From: Marthasterias glacialis
Taxonomy: Eukaryota > Echinodermata > Asteroidea > Forcipulatida > Asteriidae
Assembly: GCA_911728455.2 (NCBI GenBank)
Contig: OU452232.1
Coordinates: forward strand, 5,855,227 to 5,919,226
Direction: 5' to 3'
DNA: 64,000 bases
In this document: piece after piece, positions 40,001-50,113 of the stretch
Layout of the letters: each line of letters starts with the position of its first letter
Position numbering within the stretch: position 1 is the stretch's first letter
The notes under the pieces: generated by a model
Databases searched by the model: none
What the model was told of the DNA's origin: nothing
Seen by the model: only the letters and a program-made list of their open reading frames with translations
Program-made: the position numbers and the translations under genes

Positions 40001-43000
40001 AAGATTAAAACTTAAATATTAAAATAAATGAGAAAAAACATTTTTTTTTTCAAAATGCTTTCTGCTTTTACAATTTTTTTAAGATAAATGTAATGGATTG
40101 CTTATTATCAAAATAAAAAAAATAAATAAAAAAATTTAAAATAATTTCTATGATGTACATGGATTTACACTGTACAGAATTGAAATTACTCTTCCCAAAA
40201 CAAATAGTGTACCGTCTTTTCAAAATCTGTTGTAATTATACAAATTTTAAAAACTGTGCTCTTTTCCACTTTCTAATCATGAAACACTTGAAAAACAAAA
40301 CATATTATACAACCAGTCCGACTCTCACAAAGGTTCATCTTCAACCCAGAAATTAGAAGCATCTTTAAGCAACACTAAAAAAATTCAGCCAAATATTTTT
40401 CAACAACGTAAAAAAATGTGCAAAGCGCACACATAATGAGCCTCGGCAAGTCCAACGACAACGCTGCGCGACGCAGCAACAACAACAACAAAAATACTCC
40501 CCCACCATAATCTGCATACAGAGATAATACGAAAAACATACCAAGCGTCAGCGGCAGAAGCTTCCTGCCACCATACCCACGATACCATCATCCAGGCTGC
40601 AGGTGACAAAACCATTTTACAGTGGCCTTGACAATCCATGCTTGCGCAACGCCTCCATTATTGATTGTTTATGCTTTTTTTTTTTTTACCTGGTCCCAAT
40701 TTCGCCGAGCTGCTGTCACACAAATTTTTGTGCAGACAGTTTTGCTTAGCTTAACCTGGTTCCTGGTTTTTCAACAAAAAAAATGTTATCGTGTACAGAT
40801 CGTTTGTGACCGATTCCCTGATGGGTTTTCGCTTAGAAATTTTCTGCTTAGTTGCTTGATGAGATGACGCCCTGGTGTTTTGTTCGTTGGAGTGGGCTGT
40901 GCGATTAATTAGCGAGGGTAGGGAGAAAGATGAGATGCTGAGGGGGGGGGGGGGGGGGGGGGTTTGAAATGATGAATTTGTCCCTGTGGAGGGGTCTGTT
41001 GTCTGCTTTGTTATGGTGATAAACAGTGATCAAGACGGCTGTGATTACACAGCTCTCCGGTTATTTTTAAATGAATAAAATCATGATTACATGTAGCTGT
41101 AGATAAAGGTATGATAATTATACACAAACACCTGTATCACTTGGTTTTTGTAAGATAAAATCATCTCTCCCCATCATCTACAGTTTTACATTAAAAATTA
41201 GGAGGTCATCTTTTCGAGAAAGCACTGAATAACTCGAGTATACAGAGCTTAACACACATCGGTGTATGGGTAAACACACAAATAATATTCTTTATCCCCG
41301 ATGCAATTTTAACATATATTAAAGTCGTTGCGGTATCCGCTGATAATATAATAGGATTCGAACTGGCCTCTAGCTACCGGGCAAGCTCAGTGGTTTAGTG
41401 GTATGACATCTGCTCTAGAATGGCAAAGGTCATCAGTTCGAATCCCACCCCAGTAATATGTCAACGGATTTTTTTCACAGGACTCGGGGAAAATACTGAG
41501 TATACAGTGCTTAACACACATCGTTGTGTGGGTAAAATACATATAATAACCTTTTAGGTTTTGTCAAGGATTGTTGATGTGTGCAAGCTTACAATATGTA
41601 TTCCAATTTGGCAAATCCAACTACACGAGTAGCCTGTGGTAATTTTTCCGCAGGACTCAGAAAGTATACAGTGCTTATCTCACATCAGTGCTACGGTAAA
41701 ATCTAAATAATATTCTTCATCCCCGATGCAATTCTCTCATCTAAATAAAAACCAAGTATTGGGGAAATATTGTCTTGCACATTATAGTACGTATTAACTT
41801 TTTTGATGTATATTTGTTGAAAACAAGAGGAAAAAATTAGCTCTTTACCAGATATATCTGAACAGCAGGATTCTCAACACGCACAAGCTAGCTCCCTCCC
41901 CATGTAGTACAACTAGCGTGTCATGCAACCTCAGGCCGACACGCTATTAAAAAAGCCAATCATAATTACGCACATTTTTGGGATGAAGTACAGTCATAGT
42001 CACGTCACAGTTTTGATAATGGTTTGGAGAATGGATCAAAACTCACATCAAAACATGTACATGTATTCAAATGAAAACATGTTTTACATGCAGTGTGCAA
42101 TGCAGTCACATTAGTGGCGAAAAATCCCCATTCACTGGTGCAATGTTTGTTTCTTAAATTAAAAACAGTGGGTTAATCATCTCATATATTTTTCACATCT
42201 AACTTTTCATGTGCACTGTTCGTTTTGGGTGGGTTTTTTTCCTATTTCAATTTTAACCTCGCTTTTGTTATTGTGTGGTAGGCTGATAGGGTGTGCAGAT
42301 ACGTCCATCTGTTCTATATAAATTGTCCACTAAGACTGCTTGTTTTTAACAATTTTTTTTTGGTTTTTTTAACAATCTGTGCCCTCTCTGCCGAAGTCTT
42401 GTCGTTGCTTGTGTTTTTTCTTCGATGTATTTTTATTTTTCTATTATGTATTTTTATGTTATATTATGAGAGCCCAAAATGATCAGCTGTGCTGGATGGG
42501 TCACCCTCGATAAAGCCCCAGTTCAACATTGGTAAACTGACTGTAAATGCATCCATTCCTTGCACAAATCAAGATATACATGTATGTAATAAAACCAACC
42601 TGTGAAAGTTTCAGCTCATTTCGTTGTTTCGTTTGAGAGAAAACATTAAAAATTCATTCAGCACTTTTGTACGTATTCCTCTAGGCAGAGTTTTCGTCTC
42701 ACTGAGATGAAAACTAATTTTGGATCTTATTTCATTTATCATTTACAAATGGTAACACTTCAGGCAGAAATGTTTCAAGGAAAGTTGTCTACCATCAATA
42801 TCTTTATAACATGTAAGGTATAAATTGTGAACATTTATGTTTTTCTTCTTACCAATGTTGAGCTTGGGCTTTAAAGATGGTTCAAATAAAAAACAAATAA
42901 CAAGTAAAGGATTGCGGTGTTGAAATAAAAGTACTCTAAAAAATGTTCAGCAATAAAACCACAAGGGAAACCGATTGGGTAAACAATGTTTTAAATCAAT

Positions 43001-46000
43001 TTTGGGTTGAAATAAAAATTGACTGGAGCTGGATTTGAACCTGCAACCAATGGTTTAACGTACCAATTGATTGATCTGAAAAATAGTTGAATCTAAAAAA
43101 TATTTCGTAAAAATCTACAATGTACTCATTCAATGGTGCTCCACACACACTGTACATGTAGCTCATACAAAAACAACAAAATTAAAGTTAATTTATTTTT
43201 TCTTTTTGAGTCACAGCACAAACCGTGAATAAAAAAGATTGCCAGGTTGGTTCACTCCGGGCTAACAACCTTCCCATTCTAAAGTCACAGTGTCCATGAT
43301 CAATTCAACGGGTAAATCCAGCCTAATGGAGATCACAGCACGGACTGCCAAAATAAATCACACTTAAGCCACAAAAGCAGTCAACAATTGCAGTTGGCAC
43401 ATACTTTCGCCGGATCAAATAATAATCTGTCAATTTTCTTTGGGGAATATTTATCCCGTGACTTACTTTATTTTCCCACAATTGTAGATATGGTTTCTGT
43501 TAATTTTTTTTTCTTCTTTGAGATTCCTCTTGGGAAGTCAACCATCACACATGAAAAGTCAGGAATATTGTCTCAGCGACCTATTTATATTTGTTATTTT
43601 ACGTGGAAGAGATCAAATTTATTGCAAACAAAAACACAAATTGCTGACAAATTACGCTTTTATGCATTTTTGAATTTTTTGTGAGTGTTACTGACAGTTT
43701 GGGTTATTATGTCCCTCCAGTTTGAGTCACCCGTATTTTTTAAGTTATTGTGTGAAAATTCAGCAAAAGAATTTATACTGTATCTATACACCACGTCACC
43801 TTGTTTACAAAGAAGGTGACCTTTAGAATTCCAGAGCATTTCCTCGTAGGCAAGATACTTTAAAATTTGTTTTATACATAGTTAAAAAAATAAAAAACAG
43901 CATGAACCCAAATTCATAAGTGTTAGGCAGAAATATTGCTATTTATTTGGAAACTACAGGTAACATGGACCCTGGCACAAACCGTGTATACGTTTGTAAA
44001 ATATTCCAGCTAAGCACAAGTACTCTGCGTCTAGGCCCTACGATTCTGAGCTTGTTAAACTCGTGCAAAATCTTACTGTGCAATTGACAAAAAACATCAA
44101 ATTTGCATTTATTGTGACAAGCGTGATCGTTTGCTACAACATGACGACAACTGTATTACATTGTTAGATGGGTGGACTAGGAGTTAAGACATCTGCTGAG
44201 AATGTAAACAGTTCTAGTTTCCCAGCATGACTCGGGAAAACACAGCCGATTTGTAGTAATGGGCAACCCCATCCCTCTAAAAAAAAAAATAGGAAAACAA
44301 CTTGTTGACCATCCCAGGACCTGATTTAACAAAACTCAAACCAAGTTACAAAATATCTCAGGGGTTGCTATGCGTCGCTGGCCTAAGCCATGTCGCAGGC
44401 TAACGAGTTCCAAATGTACACCTTGATAGGGCAAATTATGGGCCTATAAGTGGGAATTCCACCGTTCGCAAAAAAATTTATATAATGAAGTCCAGCCCTG
44501 AAGAAGGCCAATCGTCCAAAAATTTGGCACCCGGTCGACTTTTTGGGTAAGCACAGTATCTCTAATATTTCAGGTTACCTTACATGTACATATTATATTT
44601 TCAGATTTAAAATAAAATTCACACAAAAAAAACATGAAACCATTTTAAATACTCAAGTCTGCAAATAGAGCTTTTCAAACCAAACATAAAATAAAAAACA
44701 TTCCAAGGACCTGGTTTCAATTCTGCGACCACACTTGCAAAATTTGGGTCCAGAAGCACATAAGTCATATTGTTTGCAAAGAGGGTGACCTTTAGAATTC
44801 CATGGCATTTCCTGGCAGGCAAGATAGGCTACTCATTTGTTTCATAATGTGAAGCTTTTACATAAACACACCATAACAGCTTGTTAAGATTTTAATGTCA
44901 AGCAAAAACCCACAACGAAAACTGACTGGGTGAATTTCATTCAATTCTTGGGGCACGTTAATCCGGAGGCAGCAGGTTCAAATCCTGTTCTAGTCAATTT
45001 TGTATTTGTTCGCCCACAAATTGAAGATTTTACATGTGCCGCCTTTCCTCACATCAAAAGTTCACCAAAATCATTTATAAACTGCCACCTTCATTGAACA
45101 GTGGCTACGCTGAGCCTTCATTAGAAAAATGCTCCACGCACCTAAATTGGCAATATTATGAACAAGTCAACTGGACTACCTAAAGAGAATACTGACCATT
45201 TTGAACCTGGCATTTGGCTAGCGGACCACCGCTAAGGGAGGCCAGAGATCTACATAATAAATGTATTGACAAATCTACGTGTACATCTGAAATTCTGAAT
45301 ACCCTAATGGACCAGGCAATAAGCAAAGAATGCATGGACCCATCCTCATTACCCAATCTCTGCAACTCTAGCCAGTTAACTCGACTTAAACTGCCCGCGT
45401 TCCGAGAATTGTTGTTTTTAAGGGGGAGTGTTTTTCTCCCTTGTTCAGGGTAGATTTTCTTGTTTCCTATCATCAGGGTAAATATTCCGGGGATAAAAAA
45501 AAACATCACAGAAAGCCATCCTGTTGACCGATGGGAAACAGCCATCTACATGTAATTAAGTAGACAGGTCTTCGGTTAATTTGTAGGATGCGTATTCAAT
45601 GTACAGTCTTTTAGTGACTTGTTTAAGAGAAAAAAATGCCATAGAAGCACATAATTTGTTCTGAACAAAATTGTATTACCCCTTCAAATAGTGTTTGGGA
45701 CATTTTTTAACCAGTTGCTGCAGAGAATATTCCATTTTTTCCCATCCAGTCTGACGGGATTATTTTCTCGGAATGGTCGGAATCATTTTTTTATTGAGAG
45801 TACCTCTGGCACAAAGAAACCTTGACTTGACAAAGCCAAGAGAACAAAGATTCTCTTTATACAAATACATGTAGCACCGGGATTTTTGTTTTCTCTATCG
45901 AGAATTGCAAAACCTCCGCCATGAGCTACGGCATAGAATTGAGTACTAAAACCCTGAACCAAGACTGGATCCTGAGTTCATTCTGACTTACCTGTGTCCC

Positions 46001-49000
46001 ATACATGTAGTTCTCGTCTTATAACAAAAGGACAAAGGTCTGTAGTTGGAGATTACACAATAACCCCAGAATAATGGTAGAAAATAAGCGAAACATGTAA
46101 GACCACATTTCCTCGATGTGGGTGAAACGAAGCATTAGAGGGCATGTGCGTGCTCTGTGCACACTCACAGGCCTTGAACTTCGCCCTTGAAGGGGCACGG
46201 CAATTTTTCAATTGTAAGGGGCACTTTTATGAGGAAAATGTAAATTTGTTTCGGATCTTTGACAAAGAGCACCACAGCAAAAACATAGGGCACCACTGCA
46301 ACTGCTGTGAGTACTGTGGGTAAATTCAAGGCCTGCACTAAGTTGTGGAATGTCCGGGCGACCTTTGTTCTGGTATTCTGTTTTTTACTCAACGGTGTGT
46401 TTAAACGTCACCTGTTTAATGCCTCAGACAACATTTTCCTGTACAGTCCTGTTCGCTTCGGTCTTGAAAGAGCAAGGGCACCAAGGCAGTTTCTTCTAGA
46501 TAAAGGGCACCTCTATGAGGAAATTGTAAACTTGTACTGGATTATTTCAAGGGCACCAAGGCAATGACCAGGGGCAACGAAGGCAATTGCTTCCGTTGCC
46601 CCTGTGAAGTATCAGGCCTACGTGTAATACACACGACATCCGGCGCCAACTGGTGAAGGGTACATCATGTACATACTGTGTACATGACTGATAATATTTA
46701 AACTTCAAAAAAATAACAGTTGCAAGTGCAGTTTGTTAAAAATAAAGAGGTTCTATGTAAGTGCCGGGCAGAAGGACTTTGTGAGTGTTTTTTTTTTCAA
46801 TTTTCAATGGCACAGCTGAGAAACTAAACATGAGGAAATCAGCTGAAAAGTTGCATGCCCGATGTATTCCAGTTGAAATTTTTTAACTTGAAACTACATG
46901 TAGCAGGCCTAATTCCAAACAGAATGAACACAGTTCCCATTGTCAAAGCTGCTTGATTGCAAAATTTAGCCACGACAGAAAATATTAGCAACGTATAATG
47001 CCTGGGAGAAATTTTAGAGACAAAAAAAACCACTTGTAGGATCAGCTGTCGGACAATTGATTTTGACATGGAATTTGGCTGGCCCGGTGTCAGTTATACG
47101 TGCTATGAAAATTAAAAAACATTGAAAAAACCTGAACTATTGGTTCTCTAATCAGAGAACGGATTACTTTCTACTGGAGTTGATTAATCTGACAGTTTTT
47201 ATTCAAACATGCTTTTGTCATGTCATGTTGTCCTGCTGTGAAACAAGCTGACAATGTATTTAGCCTTAGACCTCAAAATACAATCAAGTTGTGTCTAAAT
47301 TTGCTGTAAAAATTCTAAAAGTTTACTTCTAATATATTCAATGTACATGTACATGTATAATCAGGCCTTGATCTTAACCGAGGCCACCGAGGCCATTGGC
47401 CTCATGCCCTATTGAGTTGGCCAGCATGCCCTTTAGAACAATTGCACTGTCACTACCAACTTGGCCAGCATGCCCTTGTACAATTTCTCTGATTTGGCCA
47501 GCATAGGCCTGCCACCGTTTTATCAAGATCAAGGCCAGCAGAATGACAGTAAGCAGAAGGTGTCAATATTCAACTGGGCATTCAAAAGACAGCCAGATAA
47601 CCCCTCATAACTAACACTATCTTCTTGGACATGCAACCCTTATCGTACAGTGTTGATGTATGGTTGCTAACACCAGGTCTAAACTCAAGAGGAAACTCAA
47701 ACCTCAAGAAAACTCAAGAAAACTCAAAACTCAAGTCTAAACTCAAAACTTTCACCAGGATCACAAACAACAAGGCTTGCGTCCTTAGAATTTTCACTGC
47801 AACCATATTCTACAAGACCAGAACGAAATGTTTTCATTTTCAAATTTGACACTTGCTAACAATGATAGCTCTGTTAGTCCGATGGTAGAAACAATAAATG
47901 GTAGTGGTAGCACTTAAAAGACTATATAAACTTGACATTTGAAATAAAAAAGGTTGCATCCCCTTAAGGTGATACCTGTACTGCCGCTGTCTCATTAATT
48001 TGGGTGTGATCCCTTCAAAAGTTTCCCATAGGCTAGACCCTAAGATTTTCTAGTGAAAGTGCCCTTTGCAAAATGAAAATGGCCTTGCCCTCTCAAGGAT
48101 GAACTACCAGGCATGCCAGGGCTGCAGTGGCCACTGTGGGTTTATTGAGCCATGAATACTAATGACAATTTTCCCAGATACATGTATGTCTAGCTTATTT
48201 TCCGCATGAAACTTGTGTCCAGTTATAGTGTGAAAGGGACTAAAAGTCAAATTTGCCGAGTTAAATTTCATTATATAAAAAAATATATACATCGTAATTC
48301 ACTTCCAGGGTAAACATATAGCTGTTTTACAATATCAGACTTTATTCTTTCAAAATTTGTTTTAAATGTTTACATGTTGTGTTCACCAAAACAATCTGCA
48401 CCGGTTGGTTTACTGAGGAAAGAGTATTAAAAAGAATAAAATAAAAAAAAACAATTAAAACACAACTACAGACAATTAAAATCCCAAGCAGACCATGATT
48501 AACAAATTTTTTGCTAATTAGGAAGTTAACAACAAAATTTGGAAAGCTTAACAAATTTCGGTAAACAAAAAAGAAGGTTGTGAAAAAGAGTAAAAATCCC
48601 AAGACAGGTATACATGTATCTCCTAAATTTAGCAAACATATAAATCATGACGGTATCTAAAAACCAATTTAAAAAGGAAGCTGTTTTGTGAGCCTTGTCA
48701 AAAAATTACATCTGGGTGCACCACTGGATTGGAATTACCAACTAGTCTATCGTATTATAAAAGTTTTTATCAAGTTGAGGTTGGTGCATAAAAATCTTGG
48801 TAAAGTATCTAAAACTACAATATCAGGGAGTTTAAATCAGTATAGTGAAAACATACAATAGAATAACAAAAAGGCAACACATATTGCATAAGGTAAGTTT
48901 TTCAGGAATGCCTAGTATACAGATTTTAATTGCTTAGCACCCCATCAGACGTCAAATTGCAAAACAGCCACAGGATACATTGTTCATTTTTAAGTAGTGC

Positions 49001-50113
49001 ATTCATAAATCTACCATTTTTAAACTATGCAAATTCTGTATAACTGGAACCAACATAGCAAAGCATCAGAACAACATGTACACCAACATTGACTGTGTTA
49101 GTACATTAGCTCACAGAATTTGAAATACATTCGAAATACATTGACTGGGCCAGTAACCTCACAACTAAACAAGTCCATGCAACTGTCAGTGTTTTCCCTC
49201 CCAAATGTCAATCAAAACAAAGGCAAAAATGCTGTATCCGGCTGCCACTTGATCTCCCTTTAAGTCAAAATATATCCTTACCTGTCCAGAAAGGTTGACA
49301 GAATGTATAAAGAGAGAAACAGACACTTTGAACTATTACAAAGTCTCAAAATAATTTACGGTGGTCTTCGCAATGATACCAGCTAAATGCCATTTTAGTT
49401 CCTTATTTTTTATTTTATTTATTTATTAATTATTTTGTTTTTATTATTATTTTGGTTTTTTCGGGGGGGGGGGGGGGGGCGTGAGTGCGTGATAGTTAGG
49501 CCGCCTGACGACATGTCCACTTCAACTTAATCTTACAAAGTGGAAATTTTTCCGAAACAAGTTACATTTTAAGGTTTTGTAACTTATTGGTTAGATTTTC
49601 AACTCTTTCATTTTCTTGTAAGAAAAAATATGGTCTGGTGAAAGTTGTAATCTTCAACAACTCCTGTGGTCAACAACCATCCGTGTATCCCAACCTTTTC
49701 ACCATATTGAAATTTGAATGATTGGTTGAAAGAAAATGATAGTGACAAATATTCTTACCTTCACATATATAACCTTGGCCAAACAATCCCCACAACATAT
49801 CCGTACAGTGATGGCAAAAAGTTGGTCTGTGGAAATTTTTCTTGTACAGTGAGTGTCCACAATGCTTGGCCTTGGTCCGGTTATTCTTTCCGGGGTTGAG
49901 ATCCACCTGGTGACCGAACAGTCCAGCCGCCGTGGTGGCCATGTCGGCAGCCGCTACCGGCTGTCGGTGGGTTTGCTTCCCGGCAATGGTGACCGAAGAA
50001 CCCGCTGCGGGTTGGCTGAGCTTCTGCTGCCTTTCGGTCCACCCCAACTCGGTATCTTCCTCCTGAGGTTCGCAAGATAGTGAGGCAAATCCGGTACACG
50101 AATGATCATTCAT
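10214..50113 (-). CDS. DGKQ: Diacylglycerol kinase theta, 5' part (exons 1-4; 3' part off the left edge)
   Basis: Diacylglycerol kinase theta phosphorylates membrane diacylglycerol to phosphatidic acid, ending DAG signalling. The four exons 49759-50113, 37134-37213, 11370-11472 and 10214-10302 join in frame (phases 1, 0, 1, then 0) with consensus splice borders, giving 209 residues. Residues 1-86 are a low-similarity tail. C1 domain 1 starts at His87 (Cys100, 103, 117, 120, His125, Cys128, 136) and fits H-X12-C-X2-C-X13-C-X2-C-X4-H-X2-C-X7-C exactly. C1 domain 2 begins at the His in PVAH (motif HAWCEPGHYRKKFCNVC) and ends CELCEYYTHASC...NC. As I recall the family, the linker PVAH and a following Cys-rich stretch (VKCADYD) mark theta rather than PKC or other DGKs. 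Domain 1 keeps the Pro97 and GQGYIC features usual in ligand-binding C1 domains. The third C1, Ras-associating and catalytic domains are not in the window. The start ATG follows an in-frame TAA 18 bp upstream. Repeat-filled introns span 40 kb. Confidence 0.88.
10303..11369. other. DGKQ intron 3, contains tRNA-derived SINE sequences
   Basis: At 1.07 kb this is the smallest DGKQ intron here, separating the two halves of C1 domain 2. About a third is a minus-strand SINE (10681-11027). Two further plus-oriented GGTTC(A/G)-containing fragments occur at 10380-10440 and 10540-10640. Confidence 0.6.
10681..11027 (-). mobile_element. tRNA-derived SINE, about 345 bp
   Basis: Read on the minus strand, the head has GAGCGGTCTGGTGGACCAG and B box GGTTCGAATCC. 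A body with TGCGAGGGTAGAGGTTGA and GGAGCGCCATGGCAGC follows, then a tail with GAGCTATATAAGAACTAGTT. A second full copy is at 37665-38000 and head fragments occur near 21930-22030. Confidence 0.75.
11370..11472 (-). CDS. DGKQ: DGKQ exon 3: first half of C1 domain 2
   Basis: 103 bp, too short to stand out as an open frame. Acceptor is CTCTCCCAG and the donor is GTGAGT after TGT GAA T. Encodes NPVAHAWCEPGHYRKKFC, NVC and RRRLDDSLAFRCE. The PVAH plus RKKFC..C pattern matches the second C1 domain of theta-type DGKs as I know the family. It ends in phase 1 at the same place in the C1 fold as exon 1. Confidence 0.87.
13745..13845. repeat. Long hairpin
   Basis: Arms 13761-13787 and 13803-13829 (27 bp, two mismatches) flank a 15-base loop. 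Weaker pairing extends to about 13745 and 13845. The core arm reads ATAGCGCTTCTGAGTCCCAT then ATCCAAC. Possibly a small palindromic transposon. Confidence 0.75.
13984..14022. repeat. Perfect 16-bp hairpin
   Basis: CTTACAAAATCATCCA and its exact reverse complement surround a 7-base loop, AATTCTC. Confidence 0.8.
15861..16093. mobile_element. CAGTGGC-ended element with (TAAA)n core
   Basis: Left end CAGTGGCATAACCAGAGGGG and right end CTAGTCACGCCACTG, with C/G runs and a TAAA microsatellite inside. Confidence 0.55.
18190..19190. repeat. Degenerate G/A-rich minisatellite, unit about 85-100 bp
   Basis: Repeated GGTTATGGGAAGAGGTTGTG, GGAAGGGTATGGGATAGGTT and TTTAAGGAAGGAAAAGG modules over about 1 kb. 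The plus strand is almost C-free. Units are best preserved at 18350-18800 and decay to either side. Confidence 0.85.
20154..20454. mobile_element. MITE, CAGTGcGCCCTCTACAG ends
   Basis: Left CAGTGCGCCCTCTACAG and right CTGTAGAGGGGGCTCACTG, 301 bp apart end to end. The inner arms are also complementary (CCCAGGAGG against CCTCTCCGGG). Confidence 0.65.
20659..20862. mobile_element. MITE, CCAATCCGAGCAGA ends
   Basis: Left CCAATCCGAGCAGAGCTCGT and right ATCTGCTCGGATTAG. Complementarity continues inward through GGTGGTTTA and the GGCCA...CCGC region. Confidence 0.65.
21336..21435. mobile_element. Small TIR element
   Basis: TAGCGGCTAAGGCTGTGGCT and AGCCACAGCTGCAGCCGCTA are near reverse complements at the ends of a 100-bp segment. 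Confidence 0.55.
22200..22975 (+). repeat. SINE-related block with internal duplication
   Basis: A segment from GAGCCTTGCATGTGGA to the TGG(T)TTCATTACCA end occurs twice (about 22260-22440 and 22470-22610). A tRNA-like SINE head follows (GTGGCTGAGCGGTCTAG at about 22629, GGTTCGAATCC at about 22690) with its body to about 22975. Confidence 0.55.
23153..23560. mobile_element. TTAA-flanked MITE, TTAAAGGCAGGG ends
   Basis: Left TTAAAGGCAGGGTGTATTAT and right ATATTATCCCCCGCCTTTAA, 408 bp including TTAA. TTAA target use suggests piggyBac-type transposition. It abuts the next element. Confidence 0.65.
23557..23897. mobile_element. TTAA-flanked MITE, AGCCCCAGCTCAACATTGGT ends
   Basis: About 24-bp TIRs, AGCCCCAGCTCAACATTGG left and CCAATGTTGAGCTGGGGCT right, between TTAA sites at 23557 and 23894. 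Copies are at 42511-42874 and 62284-62626. Confidence 0.85.
24860..24960 (+). repeat. Retroelement 3' tail, L2/CR1-like
   Basis: TGCTTTACATAAAGCGCCAT followed by ATAAATGCCGTATAATATTA and further ATT repeats resembles L2/CR1-type LINE and SINE tails as I know them. The element body may extend left to about 24450. Confidence 0.45.
26325..26775. repeat. Tandem array, unit about 55-66 bp, 8-9 copies
   Basis: Units contain GATTTGAAAGTGAGGCTACC, then ATATAAATACAGTAACC and TCCCTCTGTAGCTAAC. Spacing is irregular. Confidence 0.85.
26775..27335 (-). mobile_element. Truncated copy of the TTAACCAGTT element
   Basis: Matches 7833-8436 and 45707-46657 in reverse. It ends with CAACTGATTAAAG at the right and is cut at the left, where the tandem array begins. 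Confidence 0.5.
28523..28732. mobile_element. TTAA-flanked MITE, 27-bp TIRs
   Basis: Left TTAAAGGGGCTATGTCGTCA then TGATTAT. The right end is ATAATCATGACGGCACAGCC then CCTTTAA, with two mismatches. 210 bp including both TTAA. Confidence 0.85.
30457..30717. mobile_element. MITE, CCCATAGAGTTAT ends
   Basis: Left CCCATAGAGTTATGTAAC and right TTATATAACTCTATGGG, with AGTAGAGG against CCTCTAGT further in. Confidence 0.65.
31086..31361 (-). mobile_element. Short derivative of the TTAACCAGTT element
   Basis: 276 bp between TTAACCAGTTGGTGCCGGAT and GGCGGCAACTGGTTAA. The right half shares GAGAATCTTTGTTCTCTTGG with the reversed long copies, so it looks like an internal-deletion derivative. Confidence 0.6.
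32325..32560. repeat. GAGTC-based tandem repeat
   Basis: About 30-bp units built on GTCCGAGTC, CGAGTCATTTGGGTC and related pentamers. Confidence 0.8.
34534..34596. repeat. Perfect 21-bp inverted repeat
   Basis: Arm CCTGTTTTCATGAAGTGACA plus C at 34534-34554, with its exact reverse complement at 34576-34596 and a 21-base loop. Further TTCACGAACTGACAC-type words lie just upstream. Confidence 0.85.
34793..34899. mobile_element. Palindromic MITE inside a dispersed repeat
   Basis: Same family as 6275-6402: GTGGATTTCACAAAGCGCTA to CTTGTGAAATCCAG. It sits inside a GCCCTTGCC-type repeat (34765-35022), with CCCTGG on both sides. Confidence 0.75.
35773..35895. mobile_element. MITE, GGGTCCAATTTCATGGC ends
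   Basis: About 42-bp TIRs including GCAGAATTCTGCGCT and AGCGCAGAATTCT, ending AGAATTGGACCC. Confidence 0.75.
36340..36735. repeat. 22-bp tandem array, about 17 copies
   Basis: Unit CTTTTCACAGAGTTTTAGGC or GTCC variants. A few units are shortened or contain TACATA inserts. Period and divergence are those of a microsatellite-like expansion; there are no unique spacers as in CRISPR. Confidence 0.9.
37134..37213 (-). CDS. DGKQ: DGKQ exon 2: second half of C1 domain 1
   Basis: 80 bp. Acceptor is a pyrimidine tract ending TTGCAG and donor is CAG|GTGAGT. It completes the Val codon begun in exon 1 and encodes CNYVTHERCLDNIITPC followed by STVAADRVQ, supplying the His and last three Cys ligands of C1 domain 1. 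It ends in phase 0 at the inter-domain linker. Confidence 0.88.
37665..38000 (-). mobile_element. tRNA-derived SINE, second full copy
   Basis: Closely parallels 10681-11027, including CTACCCTCGCAGGTACCCAT, GCTCCGAAGGCT and the reversed B box CGGGATACGAACCCACACC. Located in DGKQ intron 1 in the gene's own orientation. Confidence 0.75.
39457..39545 (+). mobile_element. tRNA-derived SINE
   Basis: Box A TAGCTCAGTTGGTGGAGCAC, B box GGTTCAAATCC, body AATTTGTCTTTGTTCACC. The best preserved copy of the family at 1224-1318. Confidence 0.7.
41375..41545 (+). mobile_element. tRNA-derived SINE, second family
   Basis: AAGCTCAGTGGTTTAGTGGT and GTTCGAATCCCACCCC, followed by ACAGTGCTTAACACACATCG. A related copy is at about 25570-25720, and tail fragments occur at 41230-41320 and 41660-41740. 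Confidence 0.65.
42511..42874. mobile_element. TTAA-type MITE, second copy
   Basis: Same ends and body as 23557-23897. The left TTAA is degraded (ATAAA), the right one intact, so it is an older insertion. Confidence 0.8.
45707..46657 (+). mobile_element. TTAACCAGTT element with internal insertions
   Basis: Starts TTAACCAGTTGCTGC and ends GGCGCCAACTGGTGAA. Homology to 7833-8436 is broken at about 46165-46335 and 46465-46620 by reversed GCCCTTGCC-type repeats (GGGCACCAAGGCA). Confidence 0.55.
49759..50113 (-). CDS. DGKQ: DGKQ exon 1: start codon to mid C1 domain 1
   Basis: Encodes residues 1-118 plus one base. It ends TGT GAA G followed by donor GTAAGA (phase 1), splitting C1 domain 1 between its third and fourth zinc cysteines. 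It contains the first half of the domain, HSLYKKNFHRPTFCHHC then GLFGQGYIC. This is the most GC-rich stretch of the neighbourhood, as expected for a first exon. A downstream Met (residue 58, MATTAAGLF) is an alternative start. Confidence 0.88.

Larger units (their letters stand above)
37214..49758. other. DGKQ intron 1 (12.5 kb), repeat-rich, no gene seen
   Basis: Lies within C1 domain 1. It holds SINEs at 37665-38000, 39457-39545, 41375-41545 and around 43 and 45 kb, one TTAA MITE copy (42511-42874), a large composite element (45707-46657) and GCCCTTGCC-type repeats (39578-39912, 47365-47535, 47995-48110). Poly(G) runs occur near 40942-40962 and 49465-49480. Nothing identifiable was seen in 38.0-39.4, 43.2-44.9 or 48.2-49.4 kb. 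Confidence 0.6.

Noticed and set aside
45180..45545. 121-residue minus-strand open frame
   Set aside because: The right part of the frame has no recognisable domain, and the left edge matches a dispersed repeat also seen at about 8436-8490. Not supported as a gene.
49853..50080. Plus-strand open frames opposite DGKQ exon 1
   Set aside because: They are antisense shadows of a confidently identified exon.
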